From: Desulfuromonadales bacterium | Lineage (GTDB): Bacteria > Desulfobacterota > Desulfuromonadia > Desulfuromonadales > BM103 | Reading direction: 5' to 3' | Length of the DNA stretch: 64,000 nt | Assembly (NCBI GenBank): GCA_030145195.1 | Contig: JAQYVY010000009.1 | Span: forward strand, 19,768 to 83,767 | Part shown: one piece after another, positions 17,782-26,438 of the stretch | Position numbering within the stretch: position 1 is the first letter of the stretch | How the letters are laid out: every line of letters starts with the position of its first letter | Notes under the pieces: model-generated | What the model saw: the letters and a program-made list of their open reading frames with translations, nothing else | Told to the model about the DNA's origin: nothing | The model's database searches: none | Program-made: the position numbers and the translations under genes

Positions 17782-20145
17782 ATGAAGTTGCGCTCCAAAA
17801 TACTTGTTGCCCTGATTGTCGTTGGGGTCTTGCCGTTGATCGTTTCTCTCTGGATCGTTGGAGGTGTTGTTTCTGGCGAGTTAGAGCAGGAAATGGAGGC
17901 TCGTGCCCGCTTTTCGTCGATCTTCATCTCGCAAATCACAACTAATACTTCGACGGAAAATCTCCAACTTATCGAGTTGCTGTCGGCGAATCCGTTTATG
18001 GTCAATGCGGTTTATTCCGCTGCAATGAGTGGCGACACGTCGCAACTGGTTAGTGTCATTGCTAGCCATGAGAATTTGCCTTTTGATCAATTTCAGGTGT
18101 TGGACAAAACAGGGGCGCGACTCTACCGTGCCTTCAGTAAGGGCATAGCGGAGACGGAGGCGATTTCCGGCATTGATCATCCCGTAATTGAGGCCAGCCT
18201 TGAGAATGAGCCCTATGCCGAAATTGATCTGTTCGATGGTCGTCTGGCAATCACTTCTGCGGCTCCGATTCGTATGTATGGCGATCCGATCGGGCATTTG
18301 GTCGGAGTCACTTTCCTCGACCAGCGCTTGGCGCAGCGATTGAAAGGCCTGAGTCGCATGGAGATTGCCTTTTTCGACGAACGCGGGATCTTTGCATCGA
18401 CATCAAAAGAACTCGGAAGTGTTAAGCTCAAAGCGGTGCTTGATGCAGAGAGCTACAGCCTTGATCTTGACGGCCAGAAGCACCAACTTTTCTACAATTC
18501 AATTAGCCGCAAGGATCGTGGCGTATTGATGGCCATGGATGTTACCGGCCTCAGCGCGGCGAAGACCCGGTTGCAGAAAGTGATGTTGCTTATTGCAGCG
18601 ATTGTCGCAGTCTTTTCGGTTTTTGTCGGCCTGCTGGTTGCGACCAATGTTGTGCGCCCGTTGCGGGAAGTGGTTGATAACTTGTGTGAGATCTCTGCTG
18701 GTGGTGGCGATTTGAGCCGAGAACTACAGGTCAGGAGTAGCGACGAAGTCGGTGAATTGGCCAAAGGCTTTAATACTTTTCTGCGGAGGCAGCGGGAGAT
18801 GGTCGGCCGCATTCGTGTGGTGACCGAAGATCTGGGCAAGGCGAACGAGAAGGTTCGCAGCTCGTCGCATGAAGTCATGGAAGGCGCGGTGCGCCAGTCA
18901 CAGGCGCTGGAGGAGTCATCCCGGGCTATCGAGGGGATTGACGAAGCGGCTGGGGGCATTGCCGAAAGTACCGGCAATTTGGTTTCTTCGGCCGAAGAAA
19001 GCTCGTCGGCGACGCTGGAGCTGGGAGCGACCATAGAAGAGATTGCCGGTCAGATGGAAAAATTGTTTTCAACTGTTGAAGAGGTCTCCAGTTCGATCAA
19101 CGAAATGTCTGTGGCGAGTCAGGAAGTTTCGGAAAATGTTGGTATCCTCTCCTCTTCAACCGAGGTCACCGTTTCATCCATGTTGGAGATGGATGCTTCG
19201 ATCAAGGAGATCGAGGAGAATGCTACCCAGACCAGTCAGCTTGCCAGTGAAGCGGCTGAAGACGCTCAACGCGGCATGCAGACAGTGAATGAAACCATCA
19301 AGGGGATTGAGTCTATTCGCCAGACCGTGGATCGTGCCAGTGAGGCCATCATGCTTCTTGGCGATCAGTCGAGTGCCATCGGCAAAATATTGACGGTTAT
19401 CGACGAAGTCGCCGATCAGACCAGCCTGCTGGCGCTGAATGCTGCTATTATCGCTGCCCAGGCCGGTGAACACGGCAAAGGGTTTGCCGTTGTCGCCGAT
19501 GAAATCAGGGAATTAGCTGAACGGACAGCGATTTCAACCCGCGAGATCAGCATCATTATTGGCAACCTTCAAGAAGGAACCCAGGAGGCGGTCGTCGCCA
19601 TGAAGGCTGGCAGCGTACAGGTCTATGAAGAGGTCAAACGCTCCAAGGATTCCAGTGAAGCGCTGGAGAAGATTCGCAGCAGTACGCTCAAGGCGATGGA
19701 GCAGGTCAACGGCATTGTCCGGGCGACCGGAGAACAGTCGCGCGGCAGTCGCCAAGTGACCGATTCGATGAATCAAGTGGCCTCAATGCTGGAACAGATT
19801 GCATCAGCGATCAACCAGCAAACTTTTGGCACCCGTCAATTGGCGGAAGGGGCCGAGTTGATGCGTGACATTGCTGCCCATGGCAAACAGAGTACCAGCG
19901 AGCAGGCCAACGGCAGCCGTCAAATCAATCAGAGCATGGAGCAGATTCGCACCATGATCTCATGCATCGACGAGTCCACCCGCGAACTGACGAATCGCAG
20001 TCGAGATGTCGTTACCGCGGTCGGGAGTGTACACAAGGTCGCAGAGAATAATGCCAGCCGCACGGCAGAATTGGATCATGTGGTTGAAACGCTGTCACGT
20101 CTGACCCGAGCGCTTGAAGAGGAGATCGGAGCTTATAAAATATGA
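17782..20145 (+). CDS. Methyl-accepting chemotaxis-type receptor
   Basis: This 787-residue protein has a first membrane helix (~8-30), a ~230-residue periplasmic Cache-like sensor, a second helix (~270-292), a HAMP domain and a long coiled-coil signalling domain. The tip reads [30 protein letters not shown]. It is recognisably the MCP hairpin, but it has Ile and Gln where canonical receptors such as Tsr have the trimer-contact Glu and Arg (AAIEAARAGE). This may mark a receptor of a specialised, possibly non-flagellar, chemosensory array. It ends in a 4-bp ATGA overlap with the next gene. No che genes lie in the window. Confidence 0.92.
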   Translation: MKLRSKILVALIVVGVLPLIVSLWIVGGVVSGELEQEMEARARFSSIFISQITTNTSTENLQLIELLSANPFMVNAVYSAAMSGDTSQLVSVIASHENLPFDQFQVLDKTGARLYRAFSKGIAETEAISGIDHPVIEASLENEPYAEIDLFDGRLAITSAAPIRMYGDPIGHLVGVTFLDQRLAQRLKGLSRMEIAFFDERGIFASTSKELGSVKLKAVLDAESYSLDLDGQKHQLFYNSISRKDRGVLMAMDVTGLSAAKTRLQKVMLLIAAIVAVFSVFVGLLVATNVVRPLREVVDNLCEISAGGGDLSRELQVRSSDEVGELAKGFNTFLRRQREMVGRIRVVTEDLGKANEKVRSSSHEVMEGAVRQSQALEESSRAIEGIDEAAGGIAESTGNLVSSAEESSSATLELGATIEEIAGQMEKLFSTVEEVSSSINEMSVASQEVSENVGILSSSTEVTVSSMLEMDASIKEIEENATQTSQLASEAAEDAQRGMQTVNETIKGIESIRQTVDRASEAIMLLGDQSSAIGKILTVIDEVADQTSLLALNAAIIAAQAGEHGKGFAVVADEIRELAERTAISTREISIIIGNLQEGTQEAVVAMKAGSVQVYEEVKRSKDSSEALEKIRSSTLKAMEQVNGIVRATGEQSRGSRQVTDSMNQVASMLEQIASAINQQTFGTRQLAEGAELMRDIAAHGKQSTSEQANGSRQINQSMEQIRTMISCIDESTRELTNRSRDVVTAVGSVHKVAENNASRTAELDHVVETLSRLTRALEEEIGAYKI

Positions 20146-20930
20146 CCGAGTCCGGTCTTCAGCTGACCATCCTCGGCTCAGGAACAAGCACCGGCGTGCC
20201 AGTGCTTGGTTGCGACTGCGTCGTCTGCCGTTCGGGCGAACCGCGTAATCAGCGAACCCGCTGCAGTGCCCTGCTCGAATGGTCTGGACACAAAATCTTG
20301 ATCGATACGGCGACCGATTTTCGCCAGCAGGCCTTGCGTGAAGGAATCGATCGGATCGACGGTGTCTTGTTTACTCATGAGCATGCCGATCATCTGCACG
20401 GAATTGACGACCTGCGCACGTTTAATCTTGTTTGCGGTGGGGCTATCCCGATTTATGCGGCGGGTGAGGCGTTGGCTCGGATTCAGACCTTGTTCAGTTA
20501 TATTTTCAATGATGCCAGTGTGCCGGGTTACCGGCCGCAACTTGAAATCAATAAAATTACGGGCTGCTTCGAGCTGTTTGGTCAGACTATCATCCCGATT
20601 CCTCTGGTTCATGGGCCGGGACAGGCTCTTGGCTATCGGGTCGGAAACCTTGCATATGTGACGGATTGCAGCGCTATTACCAAGGCCTCAATGGCGCTAC
20701 TGGAAGGGGTGACGGTGCTGGTCATCGACGCTTTGCGTTTTCGTGAGCATGATTCTCATTTCAGCGTTGCCGAGGCGGTGCAAGTCGCTCGGCAACTGGC
20801 GGTTCCGAGAACCCTGCTGACGCATCTCAGCCACGATATTGATTATTATCGCCACGCTCCTGGATTACCTGCGGGGGTAGAGTTTGCATATGATGGTCAG
20901 GTGATAAGCCTGCCATTATCAGCTCGATAG
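20142..20930 (+). CDS. Metallo-beta-lactamase-fold hydrolase (PhnP/RNase Z-like)
   Basis: A 262-residue soluble protein of the MBL superfamily. It opens with [17 protein letters not shown] and has the metal-binding HEHADH, a downstream H in VHGPG, an Asp in YVTDCSA and a final His in LTHLSHD. The N-terminal CDCVVC pair is shared with PhnP-like cyclic phosphodiesterases and may bind a structural zinc. Phosphodiesterase activity is an inference from the family. Its start overlaps the chemoreceptor stop, which suggests co-translation, though a functional link is not obvious. Confidence 0.88.
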   Translation: MTESGLQLTILGSGTSTGVPVLGCDCVVCRSGEPRNQRTRCSALLEWSGHKILIDTATDFRQQALREGIDRIDGVLFTHEHADHLHGIDDLRTFNLVCGGAIPIYAAGEALARIQTLFSYIFNDASVPGYRPQLEINKITGCFELFGQTIIPIPLVHGPGQALGYRVGNLAYVTDCSAITKASMALLEGVTVLVIDALRFREHDSHFSVAEAVQVARQLAVPRTLLTHLSHDIDYYRHAPGLPAGVEFAYDGQVISLPLSAR

Positions 20931-20946
20931 AACGAGTATTGTGATT

Positions 20947-22782
20947 ATGATGACACATCAGGAAATACGTGTTCACGGCCATCTCAACGACACCATCGAG
21001 TACTTCGCGATGGCGGCAGCCCGTGATGCTTACAGTCGCTACTTCTTCGAAGTGGATAGCGATAATCTGCGATTTTTCTCGCCGGGGAATGAATTCATTC
21101 TTGAACCTGAGCAGATCAGTCACCGTGGCAACGGTGGTACCTTCTGCGAGTACATGTTCGGGGTAGACCAGCCGCTCTCTGACCTGGCAAAAACCGATGT
21201 TCGTAATCGCCTGGTTCTTTATGGGGCTTTTTACAAAGGCGATGGCAGTCAGCTTGATTTTACGGCCAAAACAGATGGGGAAAGTAGTTACGAGCAGATT
21301 TTTTTCGAGGGCAATGCCACGGTCAACTACTTCTTCTTTATGACCGGCTCGGTCACCGGAAAGGTGTCGGAGCAGCAGGAGGATATCGTCCGCCTCCTCG
21401 GCAAAACCCTCAAGCGCTCCGCCCATGTTGGCTTGGGTGACGATGCCGAACTGATCGATGAGATTTACAACTTGCTTGGTCATCGCAGTTCCTTTTATTT
21501 GGTGAAGCTGCTACACAAAAAGCATAAGCAGTATCATGATGTCTTCAAGGCGCTCTACTTCAATTACAAAACGATCCCCGAATACGAGTTCGAGGCGTTG
21601 CAGCAATTGGCGGATGAGCTTGACATTGACAAGTACCAGCAGGAACGGATCCGCATTGATGTCATGTACAAACATCCAGACAACCAGCGGATTGTCGATG
21701 AATACAAGAATATCCTGATTGAGTGCAACCTCAAGGGCAGCATCAACCAGCTGGAGAACGCCCGGCTGACGCGACTCAAGACCTTGTCAGTCCGCAACAA
21801 GATTCCGGCGGCGCTTTTCTATACCCTCGATAAGATGCTCAAGCATGACAAGCTGGTCGATCTCGACGAACAGGATTATCTGGCCGAAACGCGTCAGGTG
21901 TTGGAAGGGATGTTCTTTGCCGAAGCGCAGATTGACGCTAACATCAACTTCGAGGATATGTCTCTGTTACTGCACGCCAAGCGCCAGGCAAGCGAAAATC
22001 GAGATCACACCTTTGAACATATCCTGCTGGAAACCGGCAAGGCCTGTGATGAAAAAATCCATGCTGGCGCAGACCTTATCCTGCTGGAACACTTCTCCTA
22101 TATCATCACTTACTTTGATCGTTATGATAATACCTCGGCAGTAATCAACCAGCTGGCGTTCATGGAAAATGTCCATTTCGGTGAAGAGCAAATCCGAAGC
22201 CTGCTCGGCAACAAGAAGTCTTTTGACGAGCTAAACAAGAGTCTCTGGAAGGATTTATTCTTTAAACAGGTTCTTGGCAACAAGTACCTTGGCCAGTTCG
22301 GCCGCAAGAAGGTTGTCTGTTTGCAAAAAGGTTTGTCGGCGATTGAGGACAGCAGACTGACGATCAAAGCTTTGGTCGACCGACTGCGAATTCTCGAAAA
22401 GGAAGAACGCCTCTATGTCGTTTTGCTCGCTCACGTCAAGGAGCGTATTCGTAACTTTTACTCCAAGTACAGTACCCGCATTGAGCAGGAGGAGTTGTTG
22501 GTTGAAATCGCCGACGAGCTTTATAATAAGGGCCTGCATACCGGTGATATCCCGCTGGCCCAATTCCACAATGTGGTGGTGAATATCAAAAAGGAAGCGG
22601 TTTACCTGCACAACCTGTTACCGAAGATTATTTCCGAACGCGATGCTGCCTTGCGGGAGGATTTTCTCGACAACAGCGGCCTCGACCGGTTTTATGTTGA
22701 AGAGTTGGAGCGAGAATATTTTGAGCTCAACGATCTCGCTATCGATGATCTTTACCTGATCCGCAAGGGCTTCGCCGATTAA
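20947..22782 (+). CDS. Large soluble protein of unknown function
   Basis: A 611-residue, highly charged, largely helical protein with no signal peptide or membrane segment. I recognise no catalytic motif. The N-terminus (IRVHGHLNDTIEYFAMAAARDAYSRY) looks beta/alpha, and the rest is rich in Leu/Lys/Glu helices. It resembles uncharacterised Geobacter-lineage families such as TIGR04442, but I cannot confirm this by reading. The start is uncertain among GTG 20941, ATG 20947 and ATG 20950, none with a good ribosome-binding site. It lies 16 bp after the hydrolase gene and 33 bp before the EF-G gene, apparently in one operon. Confidence 0.75.
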   Translation: MMTHQEIRVHGHLNDTIEYFAMAAARDAYSRYFFEVDSDNLRFFSPGNEFILEPEQISHRGNGGTFCEYMFGVDQPLSDLAKTDVRNRLVLYGAFYKGDGSQLDFTAKTDGESSYEQIFFEGNATVNYFFFMTGSVTGKVSEQQEDIVRLLGKTLKRSAHVGLGDDAELIDEIYNLLGHRSSFYLVKLLHKKHKQYHDVFKALYFNYKTIPEYEFEALQQLADELDIDKYQQERIRIDVMYKHPDNQRIVDEYKNILIECNLKGSINQLENARLTRLKTLSVRNKIPAALFYTLDKMLKHDKLVDLDEQDYLAETRQVLEGMFFAEAQIDANINFEDMSLLLHAKRQASENRDHTFEHILLETGKACDEKIHAGADLILLEHFSYIITYFDRYDNTSAVINQLAFMENVHFGEEQIRSLLGNKKSFDELNKSLWKDLFFKQVLGNKYLGQFGRKKVVCLQKGLSAIEDSRLTIKALVDRLRILEKEERLYVVLLAHVKERIRNFYSKYSTRIEQEELLVEIADELYNKGLHTGDIPLAQFHNVVVNIKKEAVYLHNLLPKIISERDAALREDFLDNSGLDRFYVEELEREYFELNDLAIDDLYLIRKGFAD

Positions 22783-22815
22783 TTCCTTATCTCTCCTCTG
22801 ATCGCGGAAGCTGCC

Positions 22816-24882
22816 ATGAACCAACCCAGCCTTAAACATATCCGCAATATTGGCATCATCTCTCATATCGACGCTGGAAAAACCACGGTTTCCGAGCGCA
22901 TCCTGTACTACTGTGGCGAGATTCATAAGCTCGGCGAAGTTCATGACGGCCTGGCGACCATGGACTGGATGGCTCAGGAGCAGGATCGTGGTATCACCAT
23001 CACTGCCACCAGTACCACCTGCCGCTGGCAGGATCTCTGGATCAATCTGATCGACACTCCCGGCCATATCGATTTCACCATTGAGGTAGAACGTTCTTTG
23101 AGAGTTCTGGATGGTGCTGTGGCCATCTTCAGTGCGGTCGAGGGGGTTCAGCCGCAAAGTGAATCCGTCTGGCATCAGGCGAATCGGTATGGGGTCCCGC
23201 GGATCTGTCTGATTAATAAAATGGATCGAATCGGCGCTGATTACCGGGTGGTTCTCGAACAAATGGAAAAACGGCTTGGAGCCAAACCGGTTCTGATGCA
23301 ACTGCCGGTCGGGGAGGAGGGCGCGTTTAAAGGTGTGATCGATCTGCTTGAACGGCAGTGGCTTTCTTTTGCCGAGGAGGGCCTTGGTGCCGCCGTAGAA
23401 AAAGCTGCAGTTCCAGAGGCGCTGGTTGAGGCTGTTGCCCTGGCCCGTGATGCCCTGATCGAGGTTGCCGCTGATTGGGATGATGAGTTGCTGACCGACT
23501 TTTTAGAGGGGAACGAAATTGATGGCAGTCGAGTTCGGATCGCTCTGCGCCGAGGGGTTCTGGCCGGAGAGCTCTTCCCGGTCTTCCTTGGTTCGGCCTT
23601 GCGTAATAAAGGGATACAACCGGTTTTGGATGCGGTTGCCACGCTGCTGCCGTCGCCGCTGGAGTTGCCGCCGGTTTCAGCGTATCAGGCGGACGGTGAT
23701 GCGATGGTCATGCTCCCCTGCGACCCATCAGGAGCGTTCTGCGCTCTCGCCTTCAAGGTTCTTTCTGATGAAGGGCGCAAGCTGACCTATTTACGGATTT
23801 ACTCTGGTGAACTCAAGGCGGGTAGCACCCTGTTGAACAGCACGCGCAATGTTCAGGAGCGCGCCGCGCGATTGTTCCGGATGCATGCCCACAAGCGGGA
23901 ACGTATCGATGTGGCCTTTGCTGGTGATATTGTCGCGGTTGCAGGGCTCAAAGAGGCTTTGACCGGGGATACGCTTTGTTCCCCGGAGCAGCCTTTGTTG
24001 CTCGCTGGCCTGGAGATCCCCGAACCGGTGGTCTCTCTGGCAGTGGAACCCAAGCTGGTTCTGGATCGTGACAAGCTGCTCTTGTCGCTGGAAAAGCTAC
24101 AATGGGAAGATCCGACCTTCCGGGTTCGTGAAGATGAGGATACCGGCCAAACCGTCTTGACCGGGATGGGCGAGTTACACCTCGAAGTTGTGCTCAGACG
24201 GCTGGCTGACGATTTTGGTGTTGAAGTCAATTCCGGGCAACCGCAGGTGGTTTATCGGGAAAGCATTTCGAAGAGTGCCAGTCACTGCGAGGTGTTTGAG
24301 CGCGAAATTGATGGCAAGCTGCAGCGCGGTGAAGTGAATCTGACTCTTGAGCCCACCGAGCGAGGGGGTGGCACTGTTATTGTCCTGCCCGCGGTTGGCA
24401 CCGGGGGCCTGACCGAAGAGATTCGAACTGCCCTTGAAGAAACCTTGCAGATGGCGGTTCGGACCGGAGTGCAGATTGGTTATCCGATGGTCGATCTCAA
24501 GGTAACCATTGACCATATTCCGATCACTGCGGGTGTGACCACCGCGCTTGGAGTACGGGCGGCGGCGCAGCGTGGCCTCAGCCAGGCCGCGCGCAAGGCT
24601 GGAGCGACTTTGCTGGAGCCGATCATGGCTCTGGAAATCACCTCGCCGGGTGAGTTTTCGGGAAAGGTCATGGGTAGTTTGCAGCAAAAACGCGGTCGTG
24701 TCGAAGGGATGGAGTCGCGTGAGGTGGTTGATATCGTGCGCGGCCAGGTGCCGCTTTCTGAAATGTTTGGTTACATGACGGAGCTGCGTAGCGCCACTCA
24801 GGGGCGAGGTTCCTTTACTATGGAATTTAGCCATTACGACAGAGTATCGGATGCCGTTCTGGGAAAATTCGGTTTGAAGTAA
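22816..24882 (+). CDS. fusA: Elongation factor G (probable second copy)
   Basis: This 688-residue translational GTPase has all G motifs: HIDAGKTT (G1), the DRGITITAT switch region, DTPGHIDF (G3) and NKMDR (G4). Domains II-V follow ([24 protein letters not shown]). The sequence of switch and domain III differs from the str-operon EF-G consensus, and no ribosomal protein genes are nearby, so I infer a paralogue (EF-G2-like) involved in translocation, recycling or a stress-specific role. Whether it is the only EF-G of the genome cannot be told here. Confidence 0.92.
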   Translation: MNQPSLKHIRNIGIISHIDAGKTTVSERILYYCGEIHKLGEVHDGLATMDWMAQEQDRGITITATSTTCRWQDLWINLIDTPGHIDFTIEVERSLRVLDGAVAIFSAVEGVQPQSESVWHQANRYGVPRICLINKMDRIGADYRVVLEQMEKRLGAKPVLMQLPVGEEGAFKGVIDLLERQWLSFAEEGLGAAVEKAAVPEALVEAVALARDALIEVAADWDDELLTDFLEGNEIDGSRVRIALRRGVLAGELFPVFLGSALRNKGIQPVLDAVATLLPSPLELPPVSAYQADGDAMVMLPCDPSGAFCALAFKVLSDEGRKLTYLRIYSGELKAGSTLLNSTRNVQERAARLFRMHAHKRERIDVAFAGDIVAVAGLKEALTGDTLCSPEQPLLLAGLEIPEPVVSLAVEPKLVLDRDKLLLSLEKLQWEDPTFRVREDEDTGQTVLTGMGELHLEVVLRRLADDFGVEVNSGQPQVVYRESISKSASHCEVFEREIDGKLQRGEVNLTLEPTERGGGTVIVLPAVGTGGLTEEIRTALEETLQMAVRTGVQIGYPMVDLKVTIDHIPITAGVTTALGVRAAAQRGLSQAARKAGATLLEPIMALEITSPGEFSGKVMGSLQQKRGRVEGMESREVVDIVRGQVPLSEMFGYMTELRSATQGRGSFTMEFSHYDRVSDAVLGKFGLK

Positions 24883-24955
24883 TCCTCAGCAGGTTCATGG
24901 CGCTGTAAAAAGTGAGTCACTAGTCACCGTCTAGAGACCTCCCCTTGGCAGAGAG

Positions 24956-26167
24956 CTATACCTTCTCCGTCTCTTCACTGCTCGTCCTCTGGGCAAACTC
25001 AATCCCGATCAAAGTGATGTCGTCTACCGGTAGTGAGCTGCCGCCGAACTGTCGCATGGCGATCAGGGTGTTCTGGATGGTGTCGTCCAGAGTCTCGGCG
25101 GAGTGCTTCTGTAATTGCTCCTGAAGGCGAGCTTCAGCGAAGATTTGGCCATTTGCATCAACATGTTCAGTAATGCCATCCGTATAGAGAAAAAGTCGAT
25201 CGCCATTTTGTAGTCTGATCCTTCCTTCTTCAAAGCCGAGGGCGCTGCCCATGCCGACTATTGTGCCGCCCTTATCGAGGCGCTCAACGCTACCATCGCA
25301 GCGCAACAATAACGGTGGGGGGTGCCCAGCGTTACAGTAGCGGATTTGGCCATTTTGTGGATTGATCAGCATGTAACTGATGGTGAAGAACTCTTCAAAG
25401 CGTTCAAAAGGGTATTCGGTTTCAAGGCTCTGTAGCACTTTGTGCGGTTCGGTGATCTGGTAGTATGGGGGCTGCTCAATCGATTGCTTGACGATTTGGC
25501 TGGTATACAGAGACAGGCTTTGGTGAACGGAAACGGTGACCATGGCCGAAGAGAGACCGTGGCCGCTAACATCGACCAAATAGGTCATGACTGTCTCTTC
25601 GTCGAGTTGCACCACGTTAAAAAGATCACCGCCGACCTGCTTGCTCGGCAAAAATCTCCAGGAATAGTGCAGATTATTATAGTTCGGACAGTATAATGGA
25701 ATCAGGGTGCGTTGTATGTGGGCGGCAGATTGCAGGGCTTCCTGAAGCTCCGCTTGGAAGCTTGCCAGTTGATGCCTGGTTGCCTCCAGTTGACGGGACA
25801 GCTTGCGAACGGTGAGCAGGCTGGTAATTTTATCCCTCAGGTGGCTTGGGTCTTCAATGTGAGTGAGGGTGTCACTCAGGGGTTCAAGGCTGGCGATTCG
25901 GCTGCTGTCGGGGGGCTCAGTACGATCGAAGGCGAGGCAGGCCGTGTGCATGACCCGGCAGTCCCGTAGCCAGTCCTCCCATAGAACGGGGCCAAGTTCA
26001 CGATAAAGTTGTAGGTCGATGATGCAGAGCGAAGCGGGATGCGTCTGGGTGGATGGTTTTATCAGGGTCTCGAAGCGGGTCGCAGCATAGCCGAGGGCTT
26101 GTAGTCCTGCAGAGAGCAAGTCTCCGTTCTCTTCGCTCGGCGATATCAGTAGGATGTGCTGCGACAT
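24956..26167 (-). CDS. SpoIIE/RsbU-type PP2C serine phosphatase with N-terminal receiver-like domain
   Basis: A 403-residue protein. Residues ~1-110 resemble a degenerate receiver domain (ILLISPSEENGDLL, CIIDLQL) without clear phosphorylation residues. A coiled-coil linker (~118-155) precedes a SpoIIE-type PP2C domain with VGGDLFNV, VDVSGHGLSSAM, CNAGHPPPLLL and FLYTDGITE metal/phosphate motifs. Such proteins dephosphorylate anti-anti-sigma factors in partner-switching pathways; no STAS or RsbW-type kinase gene is adjacent. It is divergent from the GAF/sigma-54 activator gene, with a 271-bp shared control region. Confidence 0.88.
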   Translation of the reverse strand: MSQHILLISPSEENGDLLSAGLQALGYAATRFETLIKPSTQTHPASLCIIDLQLYRELGPVLWEDWLRDCRVMHTACLAFDRTEPPDSSRIASLEPLSDTLTHIEDPSHLRDKITSLLTVRKLSRQLEATRHQLASFQAELQEALQSAAHIQRTLIPLYCPNYNNLHYSWRFLPSKQVGGDLFNVVQLDEETVMTYLVDVSGHGLSSAMVTVSVHQSLSLYTSQIVKQSIEQPPYYQITEPHKVLQSLETEYPFERFEEFFTISYMLINPQNGQIRYCNAGHPPPLLLRCDGSVERLDKGGTIVGMGSALGFEEGRIRLQNGDRLFLYTDGITEHVDANGQIFAEARLQEQLQKHSAETLDDTIQNTLIAMRQFGGSSLPVDDITLIGIEFAQRTSSEETEKV

Positions 26168-26301
26168 AGACTTTCCCGTGGCCTACGGTGGGTAACGAGC
26201 CTGTGCTTATAGTCTTTTCAGGCTAAGTTTAAAACAGTATTCATGAAAAACAAAGAGAAGGCAAGTGAGTGCCTTTGACGACCAGCGGGGAACAAGCTAT
26301 A

Positions 26302-26330
26302 CTCTTTGAGTAACAAATATACTCAAAGAG
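26302..26330. promoter_or_regulatory. Perfect inverted repeat upstream of the GAF/sigma-54 activator gene
   Basis: CTCTTTGAGTA (26302-26312) and TACTCAAAGAG (26320-26330) form an 11-bp perfect palindrome around 7 nt, 109 bp before the start codon. There is no T-run, so I take it as an operator or an RNA hairpin rather than a terminator. Confidence 0.5.
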
Positions 26331-26425
26331 GGTGCCGGGCCGTCCAAGGGTGGGCGGCAAAGCCGGAGGGCTGGTTTCACGCAGCCGTTTTTCGTCTCAT
26401 GTCCGAAGAATTCGGTGCCTTGCCA
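26331..26425 (+). promoter_or_regulatory. GC-rich structured leader, riboswitch-like but unassigned
   Basis: The leader is much richer in G and C than the DNA before it and holds several complementary runs (GCCGGGCC, GGGCGGCAAAGCC, GGAGGGCTGG, CGCAGCCGTTTTT). The GGCAAAGCC core and the downstream GCAGCCG recall the 3' half of GEMM-type c-di-GMP riboswitches, but the 5' half does not fit the consensus. I call only a structured leader. Confidence 0.3.
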
Positions 26426-26438
26426 AGGAGAAGCATTG

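Noticed and set aside
26331..26425. Calling a c-di-GMP (GEMM-I) riboswitch
   Set aside because: Only the GGCAAAGCC/GCAGCCG half resembles the consensus; the GGGCAAACC half is missing.
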